Shown here in pieces: positions 62,959 through 64,000 of a DNA stretch of 64,000 nt. The position numbers were made by a program, and so were the translations under genes. Position 1 is the first letter of the stretch, and the number at the start of each line of letters is the position of its first letter. Under the pieces are notes generated by a model. That model was not told where the DNA came from. It made no database searches and saw nothing but the letters and a program-made list of their open reading frames with translations. Source of the stretch: Planotetraspora silvatica (GTDB lineage: Bacteria; Actinomycetota; Actinomycetes; Streptosporangiales; Streptosporangiaceae); contig NZ_BOOQ01000057.1 of NCBI RefSeq assembly GCF_016863315.1, positions 1 to 64,000 of the forward strand, read 5' to 3'.

Positions 62959-64000
62959 CACCGTCTTCCGCGACCAGTGGGGTCGCGTGCTGGCCACGCT
63001 GGTCGGGATCCTCGGCGACATCGAACTCGCCGAGGACGCGGCCGCCGAAGCGTTCGCCATCGCCGCCGAACGCTGGCCACGCGACGGGGAACCGGCCAAC
63101 CCCACTGGCTGGCTGATCACGACCGCACGCAACCGCGCCATCGACCAGCTGCGCCGCCGGCAGGTACTGGCCGACAAGACGAAGCTGCTCGCCCGCGACA
63201 TCGAGACCGGGCCGCAGCCATCGGAGGCACTCATGGACGGCGCCGCCACCATCCCGGACGAGCGGCTGGAGCTGATCTTCACCTGCTGTCACCCGGCGCT
63301 CGCCCTCGATGCGCGTGTGGCACTCACCCTGCGCACTCTTGGAGGCCTGTCCACCGACGAGATCGCGTTGGCCTTCCTCATCCCGTTCGAGACCATGAGC
63401 AAGCGACTGACCAGGGCCAAACACAAGATCCGCGACGCGGGCATCCCGTTCGCCGTGCCCCCTGATCATCAGCTACCCGACCGGCTGGCGGCCGTCCTCG
63501 CCGTGGTCTATCTGATCTTCAACCAAGGCTGGGGCGGCGGCCGCGTCGACCTCGCCGCAGAAGCGATCCACCTCGGCCGGGCGCTCGCCGACCTGATGCC
63601 AGACGAGGCTGAAGTACTCGCGCTGCTGGCGCTGATGTTGCTGCACGACGCGCGCAAGGCGGCCCGCCTGCGCAACGGGCAGATCGTCCCCCTCGACGAA
63701 CAGGACCGTGCGCTGTGGGACGAGCAGCAGATCGACGAGGGCCGAGCGCTGCTGCAGCGGGCCATGGCACGAGGGCGCACCGGGCCCTACCTGGTCCAAG
63801 CGGCCATCGCCGACCTGCACCTGTATGAGCCCCGCGACTGGCGACAGATCGCCGCGCTGTACCAGACGCTCGCCCGACAGACCCGCTCTTCGATCGTCGA
63901 GATGAACCGGGCCATCGCCGTGGCCGAGATCGACGGGCCCGAAGCAGGCCTGGCCATCCTGGACCGCCTCGACCTCGACCACTACCGATACTTCCATTCC
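62948..64000 (+). CDS. ECF42-type sigma factor (incomplete at window edge)
   Basis: 351 codons are visible and the frame is still open at the window end. Region 2: FRDQWGRVLATLVGILGDIELAEDAAAEAFAIA; region 4: LTLRTLGGLSTDEIALAFLIPFETMSKRLTRAKHKI; then the long helical C-terminal extension (DUF6596) with FNQGWGGG and the EMNRAIAVAEIDGPEAGLAIL TPR-like part. ECF42 members use this extension instead of an anti-sigma factor. GTG 62948 overlaps the YCII gene. Confidence 0.9.
   Translation, partial: MALDTVFRDQWGRVLATLVGILGDIELAEDAAAEAFAIAAERWPRDGEPANPTGWLITTARNRAIDQLRRRQVLADKTKLLARDIETGPQPSEALMDGAATIPDERLELIFTCCHPALALDARVALTLRTLGGLSTDEIALAFLIPFETMSKRLTRAKHKIRDAGIPFAVPPDHQLPDRLAAVLAVVYLIFNQGWGGGRVDLAAEAIHLGRALADLMPDEAEVLALLALMLLHDARKAARLRNGQIVPLDEQDRALWDEQQIDEGRALLQRAMARGRTGPYLVQAAIADLHLYEPRDWRQIAALYQTLARQTRSSIVEMNRAIAVAEIDGPEAGLAILDRLDLDHYRYFHS

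Overview
High-GC actinomycete chromosome. Mycothiol genes (mshA, mshD), MurT/GatD, CarD, GlnR, SenX3/RegX3 and an HbhA-like protein make the phylum clear. Gene order from the phosphate transporter to rlmB follows, from memory, the S. coelicolor core region. Gene style and the many accessory genes suggest Streptosporangiales, but the genus cannot be named from this sequence.

Layout. (1) 1-7310: right part of an integrative and conjugative element of the pSAM2 type (AICE): GntR regulator, Pra-like protein, FtsK/TraB-like DNA translocase, rolling-circle initiator, excisionase and tyrosine integrase, abutting the 3' end of tRNA-Gly(CCC). The far end lies left of the window. (2) 7311-18374: dcd, Pit phosphate transport, mshD, secreted 5'-nucleotidase with a PHO-box-like site, terminator, glnR, MoaD-like protein, LmeA-like lipid-binding protein, ECF sigma/anti-sigma pair, thioredoxin-like protein, and a sulfurtransferase operon headed by a leaderless Cys-containing leader peptide. 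(3) 18375-27480: a little-known block. Three single-span envelope proteins face away from a membrane protein with a degenerate P-loop and a 1031-residue HerA-type ATPase; four 53-bp-phased repeats end the block. This is the best candidate for an undescribed system. (4) 27488-53323: core genes: murT/gatD, DsrE-like, nitrobindin, a Fur-family regulator, ygfZ, dtd, corA, alaX, the HTH/HbhA-like/DUF2516 cluster, blaI/M56 protease, mshA, gpmA, phoU facing senX3-regX3, carD-ispF, cysS-rlmB. A compact minus-strand unit at 30556-30829 carries a promoter, a 13-codon ORF and a structured terminator. (5) 53372-61316: tRNA-Thr(UGU) followed by a 7.8-kb accessory island between imperfect direct repeats that both contain the tRNA 3' end. 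It holds LysR and TetR regulators, small enzymes and gene wrecks, including an Mrr restriction endonuclease. (6) 61472-64000: further accessory genes: an SRPBCC/SnoaL fusion and a YCII (DGPF) protein coupled to an ECF42-type sigma factor cut by the window edge.

Regulation. More than twenty genes show a TANNNT box 5-8 nt before the start codon and no ribosome binding site, which implies leaderless transcripts. Phosphate control (PHO boxes at 44803 and 10787, phoU, senX3-regX3, Pit) and thiol/sulfur metabolism (mycothiol, sulfurtransferase, Cys leader) are the two functional themes of the core part.
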